Assembly (NCBI RefSeq): GCF_011043525.1
Contig: NZ_JAAKGO010000001.1
Coordinates: forward strand, 310,001 to 374,000
DNA length: 64,000 nt
Source: Sphingobacterium sp. SGG-5
Lineage (GTDB): Bacteria; Bacteroidota; Bacteroidia; Sphingobacteriales; Sphingobacteriaceae
Direction of reading: 5' to 3'
Position numbers and translations under genes: made by a program. This document shows positions 18,153 to 27,432 of the stretch, in pieces (positions within the stretch are counted from its first letter, which is position 1; the number at the start of each line of letters is the position of its first letter). The notes beneath the pieces were generated by a model. It was not told where the DNA came from. It searched no databases and was given only the letters and a program-made list of their open reading frames with translations.

Positions 18153-19457
18153 CTACTTCTGTCTAAAGAACAGTTGTATAGGCACTCCTTTAAAGTCAAA
18201 ATTATCCCGTAGCTTGTTCTCTACAAAGCGTTTGTAAGGATCTTTAATATACTGCGGTAAGTTACAGAAGAAAGCAAACATGGGTGATCTTCCCGGAATC
18301 TGCGTAATATATTTAACCTTAATATACTTTCCTTTAATGGCTGGTGGGGGGTAATTCTCGATTACTTCCAGCATCGTCTCGTTAAGCCTGGAGGTAGAAA
18401 TACGTTTGGTTTTATTCTCGTACACTGCCATGGCTGCTTCTACGACTTTAAAAATCCGCTGCTTTTCGGTTACCGACGTAAAGATAATGGGCACATCGGT
18501 AAAAGGCGCTATTTTCTCTTTGATACGGGCTTCAAACTCCTTCGACGTTTTGTGATCTTTTTCGATTGTGTCCCACTTATTGACAACAATGACAACACCT
18601 TTCTTATTCTTTTCCGCCAGATGGAAAATATTAATATCCTGTGCCTCGATACCGTCGTTCGCATCCAACATGAGTATAACGACATCCGAATCTTCTAAGG
18701 CTTTGATGGTCCGCATGACGGAATAGAATTCAATATCTTCATTCACTTTGGATTTCCGACGCAATCCAGCAGTATCTACCAATAGAAATTCATGCCCAAA
18801 CTGATTATAATGTATACGGATCGAATCCCGGGTCGTACCAGCGATGGACGTTACAATATTCCGGTCTACGCCTAAAAGTGCATTCGTCAGCGACGATTTG
18901 CCGACATTGGGACGGCCTACAATTGTCATCTTTGGCAGTGTGCTTTCTTCTTCTTCCTCGGGTTCCGGAAAATGAGAAACAACCGCATCTAACAGTTCTC
19001 CCGTACCTGAACCGGTAGCCGATGAAATATTAAACACCTCACCGAGACCAAATGCATAAAATTCGACAGAATCATAATGTAGTTTAGCATGATCGACTTT
19101 ATTGGCCACAACGTATACCGGTTTCGAACTCCGACGCAGAATATTTGCGATGTCGTCGTCCAGATCGGTAGTACCTGTCGTTACATCGACCATAAAAAGA
19201 ATGACAGATGCCTCCTCAATCGCGATGTGTACCTGATCACGAATAGCCTCTTCAAAAACATCATCGGAACCGTGGACAAATCCTCCTGTATCGATAACAG
19301 TAAACTTCTTACCGATCCATTCTGCCGTTTCATAATGACGATCACGGGTTACACCACTAAAGTCATCCACAATGGCCTTGCGACTTTCTGTCAATCTATT
19401 AAATAAAGTTGATTTACCTACGTTGGGACGACCTACGATCGCTACTATATTTGCCAT
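18153..19457 (-). CDS. der: Ribosome biogenesis GTPase Der (EngA)
   Basis: This protein of 434 residues has two tandem GTPase domains, unique to Der, that act in 50S subunit maturation. Domain 1 has GRPNVGKST at about 8-16, DTGGF and NKVDH. Domain 2 has GRPNVGKSS at about 181-189, DTAGL and NKWDT. A C-terminal KH-like domain (about 355-434) ends [11 protein letters not shown]. The two domains are joined by an acidic linker ([10 protein letters not shown]). All GTP-binding motifs are intact. Confidence 0.98.
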   Translation of the reverse strand: MANIVAIVGRPNVGKSTLFNRLTESRKAIVDDFSGVTRDRHYETAEWIGKKFTVIDTGGFVHGSDDVFEEAIRDQVHIAIEEASVILFMVDVTTGTTDLDDDIANILRRSSKPVYVVANKVDHAKLHYDSVEFYAFGLGEVFNISSATGSGTGELLDAVVSHFPEPEEEEESTLPKMTIVGRPNVGKSSLTNALLGVDRNIVTSIAGTTRDSIRIHYNQFGHEFLLVDTAGLRRKSKVNEDIEFYSVMRTIKALEDSDVVILMLDANDGIEAQDINIFHLAEKNKKGVVIVVNKWDTIEKDHKTSKEFEARIKEKIAPFTDVPIIFTSVTEKQRIFKVVEAAMAVYENKTKRISTSRLNETMLEVIENYPPPAIKGKYIKVKYITQIPGRSPMFAFFCNLPQYIKDPYKRFVENKLRDNFDFKGVPIQLFFRQK

Positions 19458-19516
19458 GTTATTTCTGTGTTAGCTTTTTAAGCGTTACTGTGAGTAACAC
19501 TTTTTATTAAAGCCTA

Positions 19517-19524
19517 CAAAGTTA
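19517..19524 (-). promoter_or_regulatory. Promoter -7 element of der-cysS
   Basis: On the minus strand this reads TAacTTTG, a perfect -7 consensus, about 60 bp before the der ATG. No TTG is seen at -33. Confidence 0.45.
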
Positions 19525-19558
19525 CGTAATAAAGTTGGTAAAAATAGGGGAAAACAAC

Positions 19559-19585
19559 AAAGGGTTGCCTGCATGGCAACCCTTT
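19559..19585 (-). terminator. Terminator of the DUF1080 operon
   Basis: A perfect 11-bp stem (19559-19569 with 19575-19585) has a 5-nt loop and lies 23 bp after the end of the DUF1080 gene. It is followed on the minus strand by a T-rich tract (ttgttgtttt). Confidence 0.85.
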
Positions 19586-19607
19586 AAAATCAAAAAGAAT
19601 GACGAAG

Positions 19608-22600
19608 TTACAGTTTTTTAATCCGGATATTTCGGTAAAAGACCTCCGATCCATGACCTAAGAAACCGATATGCCCTGAGGTCCTGTCCAGACCCGGGTG
19701 CTTCTTTTTATCTGCTGGGCCATTTTTCGTAGCCTCTTGAATATCACCATCCACAATCACCTGACCATTCAAAGTAACCTTGATCTTACTGCCTTGGATA
19801 CGGATTTCCTCCTCATTCCACTCGCCTACAGGCTTCAACGCCCCCCTTTTCGCAGGAATGATCCCGTATACCGAGCCGTGGTATTGATACGGTTTCAGTT
19901 TCTTATACACCTCTGCATCGTTGTCCAATACCTGTATTTCATAGCCCAAATAGGCCGCATCCCCCTCTAACGGAGCCCGTATACCGATGCCATTATTGGC
20001 ACCGGGGGTCAATTTAAATTCAAAGCGGTAGACAAAATCACCATACTCTTCTTTAGTATACATGTTTTTGCCAAATTTCGCATTCGGGTTAGCACGAATG
20101 GCACCTTCCTCATCAATTGCATAAGCAGGTGAAGAAGTCCACTTATTCAGGTTGGTTCCGTCAAACAACATCTCAAACCCTTCTTTTTTTTCCTGTTCGC
20201 TCAACGAAAAAACCTGTTTTCTGGGTAATTCTTTGACAAAAACATTCCGGTACCATACTTTTGAACCATGTGCCTGAAGTTCGATCTGTTCAAACGGGAA
20301 AATAGGCTGTTTTCGGTCCCAGAAGTTTTCCATCGTCACATTATCGACTACCAATTCTCCATTTAACCAAACCCATACTTTATCATCGATCATCCGGATC
20401 TTAAACGTATTCCAATCGCCTAACGGGTTGTCTGCGACTTTTAATGGCTTAGACTCATGCACCTTATTATTGTATAGACCGCCTGAGCCCACCTGTGCTC
20501 CGACATTCGTCCGGGAAATATCCCAGATCTGCACCTGTGGCGTTCCTCTCAGATACACCCCCGCATCGGGTTCCTTACCATTCTTGTCCAGTCTCCAGTC
20601 CACCAACATTTCGAAATCACCATATTGCTTCACTGTGGCAATGTTTTTTCCCTGCCCGCCAAATACCAGTTCGCCATCCACTACCGACCAGCTATCCCGC
20701 ATTTCCTTGTCTGCAACCGCCTGCTTCTCAGCTAATTCTTTTGGTGACATTTTTGCGCGTTTGACTGGGTTTTCAACCAATCCTTTCCACCCTGTTAGGT
20801 CTTTACCGTTAAAAATCGACACATATCCGTCACCACTCGGCATTTCTGCCAAATGACGTGTAATAGCTTCACTGAGATAAGAACTTTCGCTTCCGCCAAG
20901 ATTGCTTTGCGCTTTCAATAACCAAGCACGGACATCCGGCCCGACAAAAGACACATTATCCATGGCGATGTTCATCACCACATCCGTTGCCACACTCTTC
21001 AGCTTTTCATCATCCAGCAATGTACTCGCAAAAGCCAAAGCCTGATATGTTCCTGTCGTCTTTAAACTCCGCAATGCAGATTTTCGCTGTGCATCTGTTT
21101 TGGCCAGGTCAAAAGCTTCACGTAGTAACAATGCTTTCTGCTCATCCGCTAAGGTACTTGCATCAACCTGTTTAATAAAACCACCAAAAATCGTGTTGAA
21201 ATTTTTCGCATCTGTCTCCGTCCGCAACAAGTCGGTGAGCGCTTCCAATGATGATGTGTTCGACCATGAAGCTAATGCCTGAATAGCGTCATAACGTGAA
21301 ACATTACTGCTACCCAGATAGTTTTCGACAGTTTTTAACGAAACGCTTCCTCCTTCACCCGCAAAAATGGGAAAATATTTTGCTGCTGAAGGCGCAGCGG
21401 ATTTAGAAATATTTGCCGCAAGGCGTTTCACCTTTGCATCCCGATCTTTGGCATACAACAATGCTCCGACAGCAGCCTGTTGTGCATATTTTATCTGGTT
21501 ACCTTCTGCTTTCCCGAGGACGTCAATAGCTTTTTCAAAATCATTATCATTTACCATAGTTGGCAATGCTTTGTAAGCTGCTGATTTTACCTTGGCATCT
21601 GCAGTCTTTTCCAGTAATTCAAATACTACTTTAGATGATTGTTCGTTCGATCGTTGGCTCAAAACATCGAGCAGCGCCAACTGCGTATTTGTATCCGCCG
21701 TTGCTAAAGCCTGATTGATCTGATTGACCACATCTGTACCTTTGGAACTCAACAAAATCCCTTTGATAGCCTCCTGTTCTTCACCGTTAGCCGTGGGCAG
21801 CTGTGCCAATAGGAAAGCTGTATTGTTGCCGTTGGATAACGCCGACAACGCTTTCACCGCAGCAATGCGTGCTGTAGCGTTTTGTAGAGAGGAATAGTTC
21901 TTTTCCACGACCGAAACAGTGGCAACAGCATTATGATCTGCCAAGAACTGTAGGATATCCTCCTGTACCTCTGGACTTGCCTTTTTTAGAGAAGCCGCTA
22001 ACTTCTTAGCATCCGATACCGAAGCCTGATCTTTGAGCAGATCCAATGCAACATTGCGCAAGACGGCATCCGACCCTACAGCAAGTTTTAACAATTCCTT
22101 TTTTTGTTTCTTACTCGGATCCAATTTAGCTAAAAGTTTCAGTGCACCTACTTTGGCTCCCACGGTCTGGGGGTCCGAAGCCTCGTCGTAAAAGCCAGTC
22201 GCTAATTTGATGGCCTCCTTTTCATGCCCTGTGGTGGCCAAGTGCTCTGCATAATTCAAGGCCAATGCCGCAGTGCTCGAGTTATCCAACTTATAGTTTA
22301 CGGACTTCGCCTTATTTACAAAATAATCGTAGGACTTCAGCGTACCTACCTTGCTTAAGGTCGTCAAAGCAACCCGTCCAAAATTGTCGGAATTATAGCG
22401 TTGTAGCAACTCCAGTATTCTGTCCTCCGCTCCTGAAGCACCCACCTCACCGATGGCGCCCACGATAACTGTAGCAACTTGCTCACTTGCCGCTTGCTGC
22501 AAACCTTGATTCAGTGCTTTTGCAGCACTGTCCGAATGTATACCACTTAAAACACGTGCAGCCTTTTCAGCCAGATATTCATCCGAAAGGTACGCCGACA

Positions 22601-23012
22601 CCGCTGGCACGGCTTCATCCTTTGCACAGAACTTCAACAGTTCCAGCACATAGCCCTTATTGTTTGGGTCTTTCAATCCGTCAAGTGCCTGCAGCAGACC
22701 TTTCACATAAGTTGCCCGCAGCTGCTCTTTTCCCGATTGCATTACATACAGGGCGTACGAATTGCTTGCGTATTCGATCGGTGCATTGTTGCCACCCTGT
22801 GGCTTTAGACCCGATAGCAGCGCCGCAATGTCATCCGCCGTAAAATCTTCAAGCTGTTTCATAGCCTCCAAAAATTTGGAGGTCTCCGCCGCAGGCTGTT
22901 GCGCCAATACGTCTGCTATTTTAGTAGAAGTAGTCCTATTCGCAGGCAGCTGAGCGTATCCCACTGTCTGCAGTAAAAATAAGATGGATAATGTATTAAA
23001 AATCTTTTTCAT
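19608..23012 (-). CDS. HEAT-repeat protein with two C-terminal DUF1080 (3-keto-glycoside hydrolase) domains
   Basis: This exported protein has 1134 residues: a signal peptide (about 1-20), a long HEAT/ARM-type alpha-solenoid (about 25-715), and two concanavalin-like DUF1080 domains. The first (about 730-915) begins YVSIFNGKDLTGWKG and the second (about 944-1134) begins FEMLFDGTNLNKW; both end in HGSKVWYRN / HGSEVFYRNIRI strands. Pfam calls DUF1080 a 3-keto-disaccharide hydrolase. The oxidoreductase 12 bp upstream is the usual partner that makes or removes the 3-keto group. The solenoid fused to two lectin-like hydrolase domains makes it much larger than single-domain family members and suggests a scaffold or large-substrate enzyme. 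The exact substrate is unknown. Confidence 0.88.
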   Translation of the reverse strand: MKKIFNTLSILFLLQTVGYAQLPANRTTSTKIADVLAQQPAAETSKFLEAMKQLEDFTADDIAALLSGLKPQGGNNAPIEYASNSYALYVMQSGKEQLRATYVKGLLQALDGLKDPNNKGYVLELLKFCAKDEAVPAVSAYLSDEYLAEKAARVLSGIHSDSAAKALNQGLQQAASEQVATVIVGAIGEVGASGAEDRILELLQRYNSDNFGRVALTTLSKVGTLKSYDYFVNKAKSVNYKLDNSSTAALALNYAEHLATTGHEKEAIKLATGFYDEASDPQTVGAKVGALKLLAKLDPSKKQKKELLKLAVGSDAVLRNVALDLLKDQASVSDAKKLAASLKKASPEVQEDILQFLADHNAVATVSVVEKNYSSLQNATARIAAVKALSALSNGNNTAFLLAQLPTANGEEQEAIKGILLSSKGTDVVNQINQALATADTNTQLALLDVLSQRSNEQSSKVVFELLEKTADAKVKSAAYKALPTMVNDNDFEKAIDVLGKAEGNQIKYAQQAAVGALLYAKDRDAKVKRLAANISKSAAPSAAKYFPIFAGEGGSVSLKTVENYLGSSNVSRYDAIQALASWSNTSSLEALTDLLRTETDAKNFNTIFGGFIKQVDASTLADEQKALLLREAFDLAKTDAQRKSALRSLKTTGTYQALAFASTLLDDEKLKSVATDVVMNIAMDNVSFVGPDVRAWLLKAQSNLGGSESSYLSEAITRHLAEMPSGDGYVSIFNGKDLTGWKGLVENPVKRAKMSPKELAEKQAVADKEMRDSWSVVDGELVFGGQGKNIATVKQYGDFEMLVDWRLDKNGKEPDAGVYLRGTPQVQIWDISRTNVGAQVGSGGLYNNKVHESKPLKVADNPLGDWNTFKIRMIDDKVWVWLNGELVVDNVTMENFWDRKQPIFPFEQIELQAHGSKVWYRNVFVKELPRKQVFSLSEQEKKEGFEMLFDGTNLNKWTSSPAYAIDEEGAIRANPNAKFGKNMYTKEEYGDFVYRFEFKLTPGANNGIGIRAPLEGDAAYLGYEIQVLDNDAEVYKKLKPYQYHGSVYGIIPAKRGALKPVGEWNEEEIRIQGSKIKVTLNGQVIVDGDIQEATKNGPADKKKHPGLDRTSGHIGFLGHGSEVFYRNIRIKKL

Positions 23013-23024
23013 GGGATAGATAGA

Positions 23025-24293
23025 TTAGATAGTCCAGGGACCTCTCATGGGTTGATAAATTAATCTATTGGCTGCTTCGTCGTTCACAAATTCCTGTTTC
23101 GCCGAATCGAAATGCAGTGTCCGGTTTAGCCGTAGGGCGGCCAGGCCGAGGTTGACCAACGTACAGGAATAGTACCCGTTCTGTTCGTTCAACGCAAACT
23201 TCTGCCGTGTGCGGACAGCTTCCACAAAATCCGTCATCTGCGGCGCAGGATCCGGGTACTGTGCAAGTTTTCTTTCCAAGTCCGGTATATCGGAGACAAA
23301 GCCGCGGTACAGCTTTCCCTTAGGTCCTTCTATATAGGCCTTCCCGACTTCCGTAGCCGCACCGTCCAGAATAATCTGGCATCCATCGGCATAGGTATAG
23401 GTAATCTTACGCCAGGTCCCCACCGCATCGGAATGCTGTTGAGGTGCATCGATCTCCACCTTGACCGGACTTTCGTTATCCTTGCCCAGAAAATATTGTA
23501 CCGGATCCAGGTAATGCTGCCCCATGTCGCCCAATCCACCACCGTCATAATCCCAATAACCACGGAAGGTCGTATGTACACGATGTGCGTTATACGGTTT
23601 ATGCGGTGCCGGCCCCAGCCACATCTCATAATCCAGTTCCTTAGGAACCTGTTGCACCGGTAAGTTTTCCTTACCGACCCAATAGAATTTCCAGTCAAAA
23701 CCGGTGTGTTTACTGATTGTTACTTTCAATGGCCACCCTAACATGCCGGTATCGACCACTTTCTTAATCTTTTTGACAGGAACCCCCATACCGTAGAAGT
23801 TGGCATCAAACCGGAACCAGGTGTTCAGCCGGAAAATATTACCATGCTGTGCCACCGCTTCTTTCACTTTTTTCCCTTCGCCTATAGTTCGTGTCATTGG
23901 CTTTTCGCACCAGATATCCTTACCCGAACGAGCCGCCTCGATCGCCATAGCCCCATGCCAGTGCGGCGGGGTAGCGATATGTACGATATCAACCTCGGGA
24001 TTTTGGATAAGTTCGCGGAAGTCGTGGTGTTCCTTGACACCTCCGCCTAAAGCTTTTTGCGCAATAGCTAGATGCCGGGTATCGACATCACATATCGCCA
24101 CGGTCTTTGTTCCCGCATATTTAAAGTGTCCACGTCCCATAGAACCGACACCGATTACCCCTTTGGTCAAATGATCACTCGGTGCCAGATAACCTTTTCC
24201 AAGGACGTGCCTTGGAACAATCGCAAACGACGCTGCTGCAAGCATAGACTTCTTTAAAAAGTCGCGTCTGGAAGATGAATTAGGTTTAAACAT
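23025..24293 (-). CDS. Gfo/Idh/MocA family oxidoreductase, Tat-exported
   Basis: This 422-residue NAD(P)-dependent sugar oxidoreductase has a twin-arginine signal (SSRRDFLKKS, residues 7-16) and so is exported folded with its cofactor. The Rossmann glycine motif is GVGSMGRG (48-55), the catalytic-lysine motif EKP is at 130-132, and the C-terminal substrate domain carries GLGDMGQHYLDPVQYF. It sits between a ROK regulator and a DUF1080 hydrolase, spaced 12 bp from each, which suggests oxidation of a glycoside or sugar at C3 followed by cleavage. The substrate cannot be read from sequence. Confidence 0.93.
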   Translation of the reverse strand: MFKPNSSSRRDFLKKSMLAAASFAIVPRHVLGKGYLAPSDHLTKGVIGVGSMGRGHFKYAGTKTVAICDVDTRHLAIAQKALGGGVKEHHDFRELIQNPEVDIVHIATPPHWHGAMAIEAARSGKDIWCEKPMTRTIGEGKKVKEAVAQHGNIFRLNTWFRFDANFYGMGVPVKKIKKVVDTGMLGWPLKVTISKHTGFDWKFYWVGKENLPVQQVPKELDYEMWLGPAPHKPYNAHRVHTTFRGYWDYDGGGLGDMGQHYLDPVQYFLGKDNESPVKVEIDAPQQHSDAVGTWRKITYTYADGCQIILDGAATEVGKAYIEGPKGKLYRGFVSDIPDLERKLAQYPDPAPQMTDFVEAVRTRQKFALNEQNGYYSCTLVNLGLAALRLNRTLHFDSAKQEFVNDEAANRLIYQPMRGPWTI

Positions 24294-24305
24294 GTATAAA
24301 AAATT

Positions 24306-25553
24306 TTAGTTCAATAAATCTAAATTCTGTTCAAAATATTTTTCAAAAGTATAACGTGCTAAGCCCTTCGCATACCCATTGCCGTCTAATGGTGAAAGCT
24401 CAACTACGCTATTTTTACGTATAGCATTCATGGTGTACGTATTTAGGCTCTGCTGAATAGGTATGGTGATCAACGTTCCGGCTTTTGCAAATTTGCCACT
24501 CAATACCACCGATTCGGGGTTTAGAATCTGCATCAGCATCGAGATCGCCTTCCCCAGATTTTTTCCTAAAGCGGAAATTAAATCAATGGCATATTGATCG
24601 CCTTTATTAGCAACTTCTATAATATGTTGGGGCTGCAAGTCTTCTATGTCTACTAAACCCTTTAATAATGTCGGTACACCCGCCTGAATATCGGCTTTGG
24701 CTTGATTGACTAAATAAATACCAGAAGCTATGGTTTCCAGGCACCCACGTTTGCCGCAGTAACATAGCTCTCCATCTTCAACGAAAACCATATGCCCCAT
24801 CTCTCCTGAAAAACCATCATTTCCCATATATACGGTCCCATTGCTGATAATTCCCAAGCCAATCCCCCAATCCATCAGGATAACCAATACATTTTTTTTA
24901 TGTTGGGCTGCACCATAAATAAGCTCACTCAGGGCTGCAACTTTAACATCGTTGATAACGACCACATATTTGTTATACCTGTCACTCAGGTATGTACTGA
25001 TATTGAAATCAGACCCAGTGCCTGTATAAAAAGTTTCATTGGTGGACGTATTTGAGTTGACCAATCCCGGCATATTGACTCCTATGGCCGAAATTTCGGC
25101 TATATCTACTTTTATCTCCTGGAGATAGGTATTGATAACTGACGTCAAATCCGTAATCCGTGAGGAATCCGCAACAATTTCAAATGGATACGATTTAGCC
25201 CGGTATATGACATTATTATTGTTATCCAAAACGACCAAGCGTACGGAAAACCGTTCGATTTCGATACAGAGTACCTGAAAGATACCGTCATTAAGCTGAT
25301 ATAATACAGGTCTTCTTCCTCCGATGGACTCCCCTTTTTCCCGTGCAACAACCAAACCTTTTTCCAACAGATCAAGAATTAGCGCGTTAACCGTTGGAAA
25401 ACTAAGTCCCATCTCCTGCGACAGATCACCGACAGCTGCTAACCCCTTTTTGAAAATGGTGCGCAAAAGCTTAACCTTATTCAGGACAGCTTTCTTGCTT
25501 TTCGGCAATTCTGATTTTTCTATCTGTTCCAGTAACTCTTCCAGCTTCCGCAT
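24306..25553 (-). CDS. ROK-family transcriptional regulator (NagC/XylR type)
   Basis: This protein of 415 residues has an N-terminal winged helix (about 15-80, LSQEMGLSFPTVNALILDLLEKGLV) and a ROK sugar-kinase-like domain. The zinc motif is CYCGKRGCLE at about 263-272 with a preceding EMGHM, as in NagC/Mlc. The presence of the DNA-binding domain marks it as a regulator rather than a sugar kinase. It is the first gene of the operon with the oxidoreductase and DUF1080 protein and probably controls it in response to a sugar. Confidence 0.93.
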   Translation of the reverse strand: MRKLEELLEQIEKSELPKSKKAVLNKVKLLRTIFKKGLAAVGDLSQEMGLSFPTVNALILDLLEKGLVVAREKGESIGGRRPVLYQLNDGIFQVLCIEIERFSVRLVVLDNNNNVIYRAKSYPFEIVADSSRITDLTSVINTYLQEIKVDIAEISAIGVNMPGLVNSNTSTNETFYTGTGSDFNISTYLSDRYNKYVVVINDVKVAALSELIYGAAQHKKNVLVILMDWGIGLGIISNGTVYMGNDGFSGEMGHMVFVEDGELCYCGKRGCLETIASGIYLVNQAKADIQAGVPTLLKGLVDIEDLQPQHIIEVANKGDQYAIDLISALGKNLGKAISMLMQILNPESVVLSGKFAKAGTLITIPIQQSLNTYTMNAIRKNSVVELSPLDGNGYAKGLARYTFEKYFEQNLDLLN

Positions 25554-25752
25554 AATTCAAGTTTGAGCTAAAATTAAAAACATCTCCGACTAAAAACAAG
25601 AATAATTTAATAAAAAGAGAAAGTTTACTTATTTTTTTAATAAAGAACAGGCGATTATAGTATATTTTGACTAAATGTATTTGATTTGTTACGATGACTA
25701 AGCAGTCGCTTGCCGCCTCGGCACAATGGATTACTATTCCTGCTATTGCCGT

Positions 25753-25800
25753 AACTGTATAACCATGCAACTATATAACCATGTAACTGTGTAACCCTAT
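25753..25800. repeat. Three imperfect 16-bp tandem repeats
   Basis: Units at 25753-25768, 25769-25784 and 25785-25800 follow the pattern AACTrTrTAACCmTry, with the third the most diverged. A partial fourth copy (AACC) follows. They end 10 bp before the -33 element of the rplY promoter. Confidence 0.8.
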
Positions 25801-25810
25801 AACCAAACTA

Positions 25811-25840
25811 TTGGATAATAAATATTTTTCTTTACCTTTG
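25811..25840 (+). promoter_or_regulatory. Promoter of rplY (ctc)
   Basis: TTG at 25811-25813, a 19-base spacer, then TAccTTTG at 25833-25840: a full match to the Bacteroidota housekeeping consensus. The start codon is 28 bp downstream. Confidence 0.85.
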
Positions 25841-25868
25841 CATCTCAAAATTTATATATAATACAATC

Positions 25869-26459
25869 ATGAAATCAATTGCTATTAGCGGTTCTGTAAG
25901 ACAGAACGTAGGGAAAAGAGATGCAAAAGAATTGCGTTATGAAGGAAAAGTTCCTGCTGTCCTTTATGGAGGTAAAGAGCAGACGCACCTTGCTGTATCC
26001 GCAGCTGATTTGAAACCTGTCCTTTACACCGGCGATGTCGTATTCGTAGACTTAGACATCGATGGCAAAAAAGCAAGAGCAGTCGTTCAAGAAGCTCAAT
26101 TCCATCCTTTAACCGACCAAGTCAGACACGTAGATTTTCTAGAGCTGTTTGACGACAAGGAAGTTGCCATTAACATCCCTGTTAAATTAACAGGTACCTC
26201 TCCAGGTGTCAAAATGGGTGGTAAATTAGTTCAGAAACTTCGTAAACTTCGCGTAAAAGCTTTACCAGCCAACCTTCCCCAGGAAGTCGAAGTTCCTATG
26301 GAATCACTTGAAGTGGGTAAATCTTTCCGCGTCAATCAAGTGAAGGTGGAAAACGCTACGATATTAAACAATGCAGACGATACGATCGTATCTGTTATCA
26401 TGTCTCGTGCTTTACGTCAAGCCGAACAGGAAGCTGCAAAAGTTGCTGCGAAGAAATAA
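25869..26459 (+). CDS. rplY: 50S ribosomal protein L25/general stress protein Ctc
   Basis: The 196 residues comprise the N-terminal L25 5S-rRNA-binding barrel (about 1-95; GKRDAKELRYEGKVPAVLYGG) and the C-terminal TL5/CTC domain (about 100-185; GTSPGVKMGGKLVQKLRKLRV). A short charged tail (EQEAAKVAAKK) ends the protein. The two-domain form is normal for this phylum. It is followed by pth, as in many bacteria, but a terminator separates them. Confidence 0.97.
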   Translation: MKSIAISGSVRQNVGKRDAKELRYEGKVPAVLYGGKEQTHLAVSAADLKPVLYTGDVVFVDLDIDGKKARAVVQEAQFHPLTDQVRHVDFLELFDDKEVAINIPVKLTGTSPGVKMGGKLVQKLRKLRVKALPANLPQEVEVPMESLEVGKSFRVNQVKVENATILNNADDTIVSVIMSRALRQAEQEAAKVAAKK

Positions 26460-26485
26460 ATCAGTTACTTTAAAAAATAAGAGAG

Positions 26486-26520
26486 AGGCGCCTGTTTTGG
26501 CGCCTTTTCTTTTATTTTGA
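26486..26520 (+). terminator. Terminator after rplY
   Basis: The stem AGGCGCC/GGCGCCT (26486-26492 with 26499-26505) has a 6-nt loop followed by a T-rich tract. Its arms are self-complementary. Confidence 0.85.
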
Positions 26521-26544
26521 CAGATTACTTTTTACTTTTACGGC

Positions 26545-27108
26545 ATGAATTTTTTAATTGTTGGCCTTGGAAATATAGGTAAAGAATATGCAGACACACG
26601 CCATAATATTGGCTTTATGGTCGCAGATGAGCTTGCAAATCAGGCTGGCACATCTTGGTCTATTCTCAAACATGCCTATTATACCGAGTTTAAGCACCGT
26701 GGACATCAGATATATGTTATTAAACCGACTACGTATATGAATCTCAGCGGAAAGGCGGTAAACTACTGGATGCAACAATTAAAGGTACCTATAGAAAACG
26801 TATTGGTCATCGTCGATGATCTCGCTATCCCTTTCGGATCCCTACGTGTCAAACCCAAAGGTTCTGCTGCCGGACATAATGGTTTGAAATCCATTGAAGC
26901 ATCTTGTGGCGGGCAGAACTATCCACGACTTCGTTTTGGAATTGGAGACAATTATCCTAAAGGCCGACAAGTAGATTACGTACTTGGACCTTTTGATACC
27001 GACGAAGCCCGGGAACTTCCCGCCTTAATTGCACATGCCGTGAAAATGGTGCACAGCTTTGTACACATCGGCATCGAGCTGACGATGACGAATCTGAACA
27101 CCAAGTAG
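26545..27108 (+). CDS. pth: Peptidyl-tRNA hydrolase
   Basis: Pth releases tRNA from dropped-off peptidyl-tRNA. The protein has 187 residues, normal for the family. The catalytic His is in YADTRHNIGF (about residue 20), Asn is in TYMNLSGKAV, Asp is in VDDLAIPFG, and the GSAAGHNGLKSI motif is intact. It begins shortly after the rplY terminator, with its ATG preceded by a TTTTAC-rich leader. Confidence 0.97.
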   Translation: MNFLIVGLGNIGKEYADTRHNIGFMVADELANQAGTSWSILKHAYYTEFKHRGHQIYVIKPTTYMNLSGKAVNYWMQQLKVPIENVLVIVDDLAIPFGSLRVKPKGSAAGHNGLKSIEASCGGQNYPRLRFGIGDNYPKGRQVDYVLGPFDTDEARELPALIAHAVKMVHSFVHIGIELTMTNLNTK

Positions 27109-27432
27109 AACATTAATACTGCTGAATATACCCAGACACCATCCCCTGAAGTGTGTAAACGTGTTTTAACTATTTTCAATCTATCTTCAAACATAATGGT
27201 AGTATTCTGATATGTGTGTAGGTACCTTTATTTTTGCTCGGCACCTTTTAGAAACGACCATTTTGAACAAACAGACGTCTCGTTTGAATAAACACACAAA
27301 AATCACACTTCCTTACGAAAACGTATCCGTAGTAAAAGTTGCAAAAATGTCTCCGTTATGTAAATATATTTAGCGGTAATTCGTATATTGAGACACATTT
27401 TTATATTTGTGTAAAGTATACTATAGAAAATT
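27109..27432. other. 324-bp intergenic region (pth / gltA)
   Basis: Only the gltA promoter element near the right end is recognisable. No terminator after pth, RNA gene, repeat or coding frame was found. Confidence 0.5.
27402..27409 (+). promoter_or_regulatory. Promoter -7 element of gltA
   Basis: TAtaTTTG is a perfect -7 match 23 bp before the ATG, giving a very short leader. No TTG is found at -33. Confidence 0.5.

Larger units (their letters stand above)
25554..25868. other. 315-bp divergent intergenic region (ROK regulator / rplY)
   Basis: This region contains the 16-bp tandem repeats (25753-25800) and the rplY promoter (25811-25840), listed separately. On the ROK side a near-consensus minus-strand TAcaTTTA lies at about 25673-25680, which is only a weak promoter candidate. 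The rest is AT-rich with no gene. Confidence 0.5.

Noticed and set aside
22487..22843. 118-residue plus-strand frame within the HEAT-repeat gene
   Set aside because: It is antisense to a repeat-rich coding region; the His/Pro-rich composition is typical of a shadow frame.
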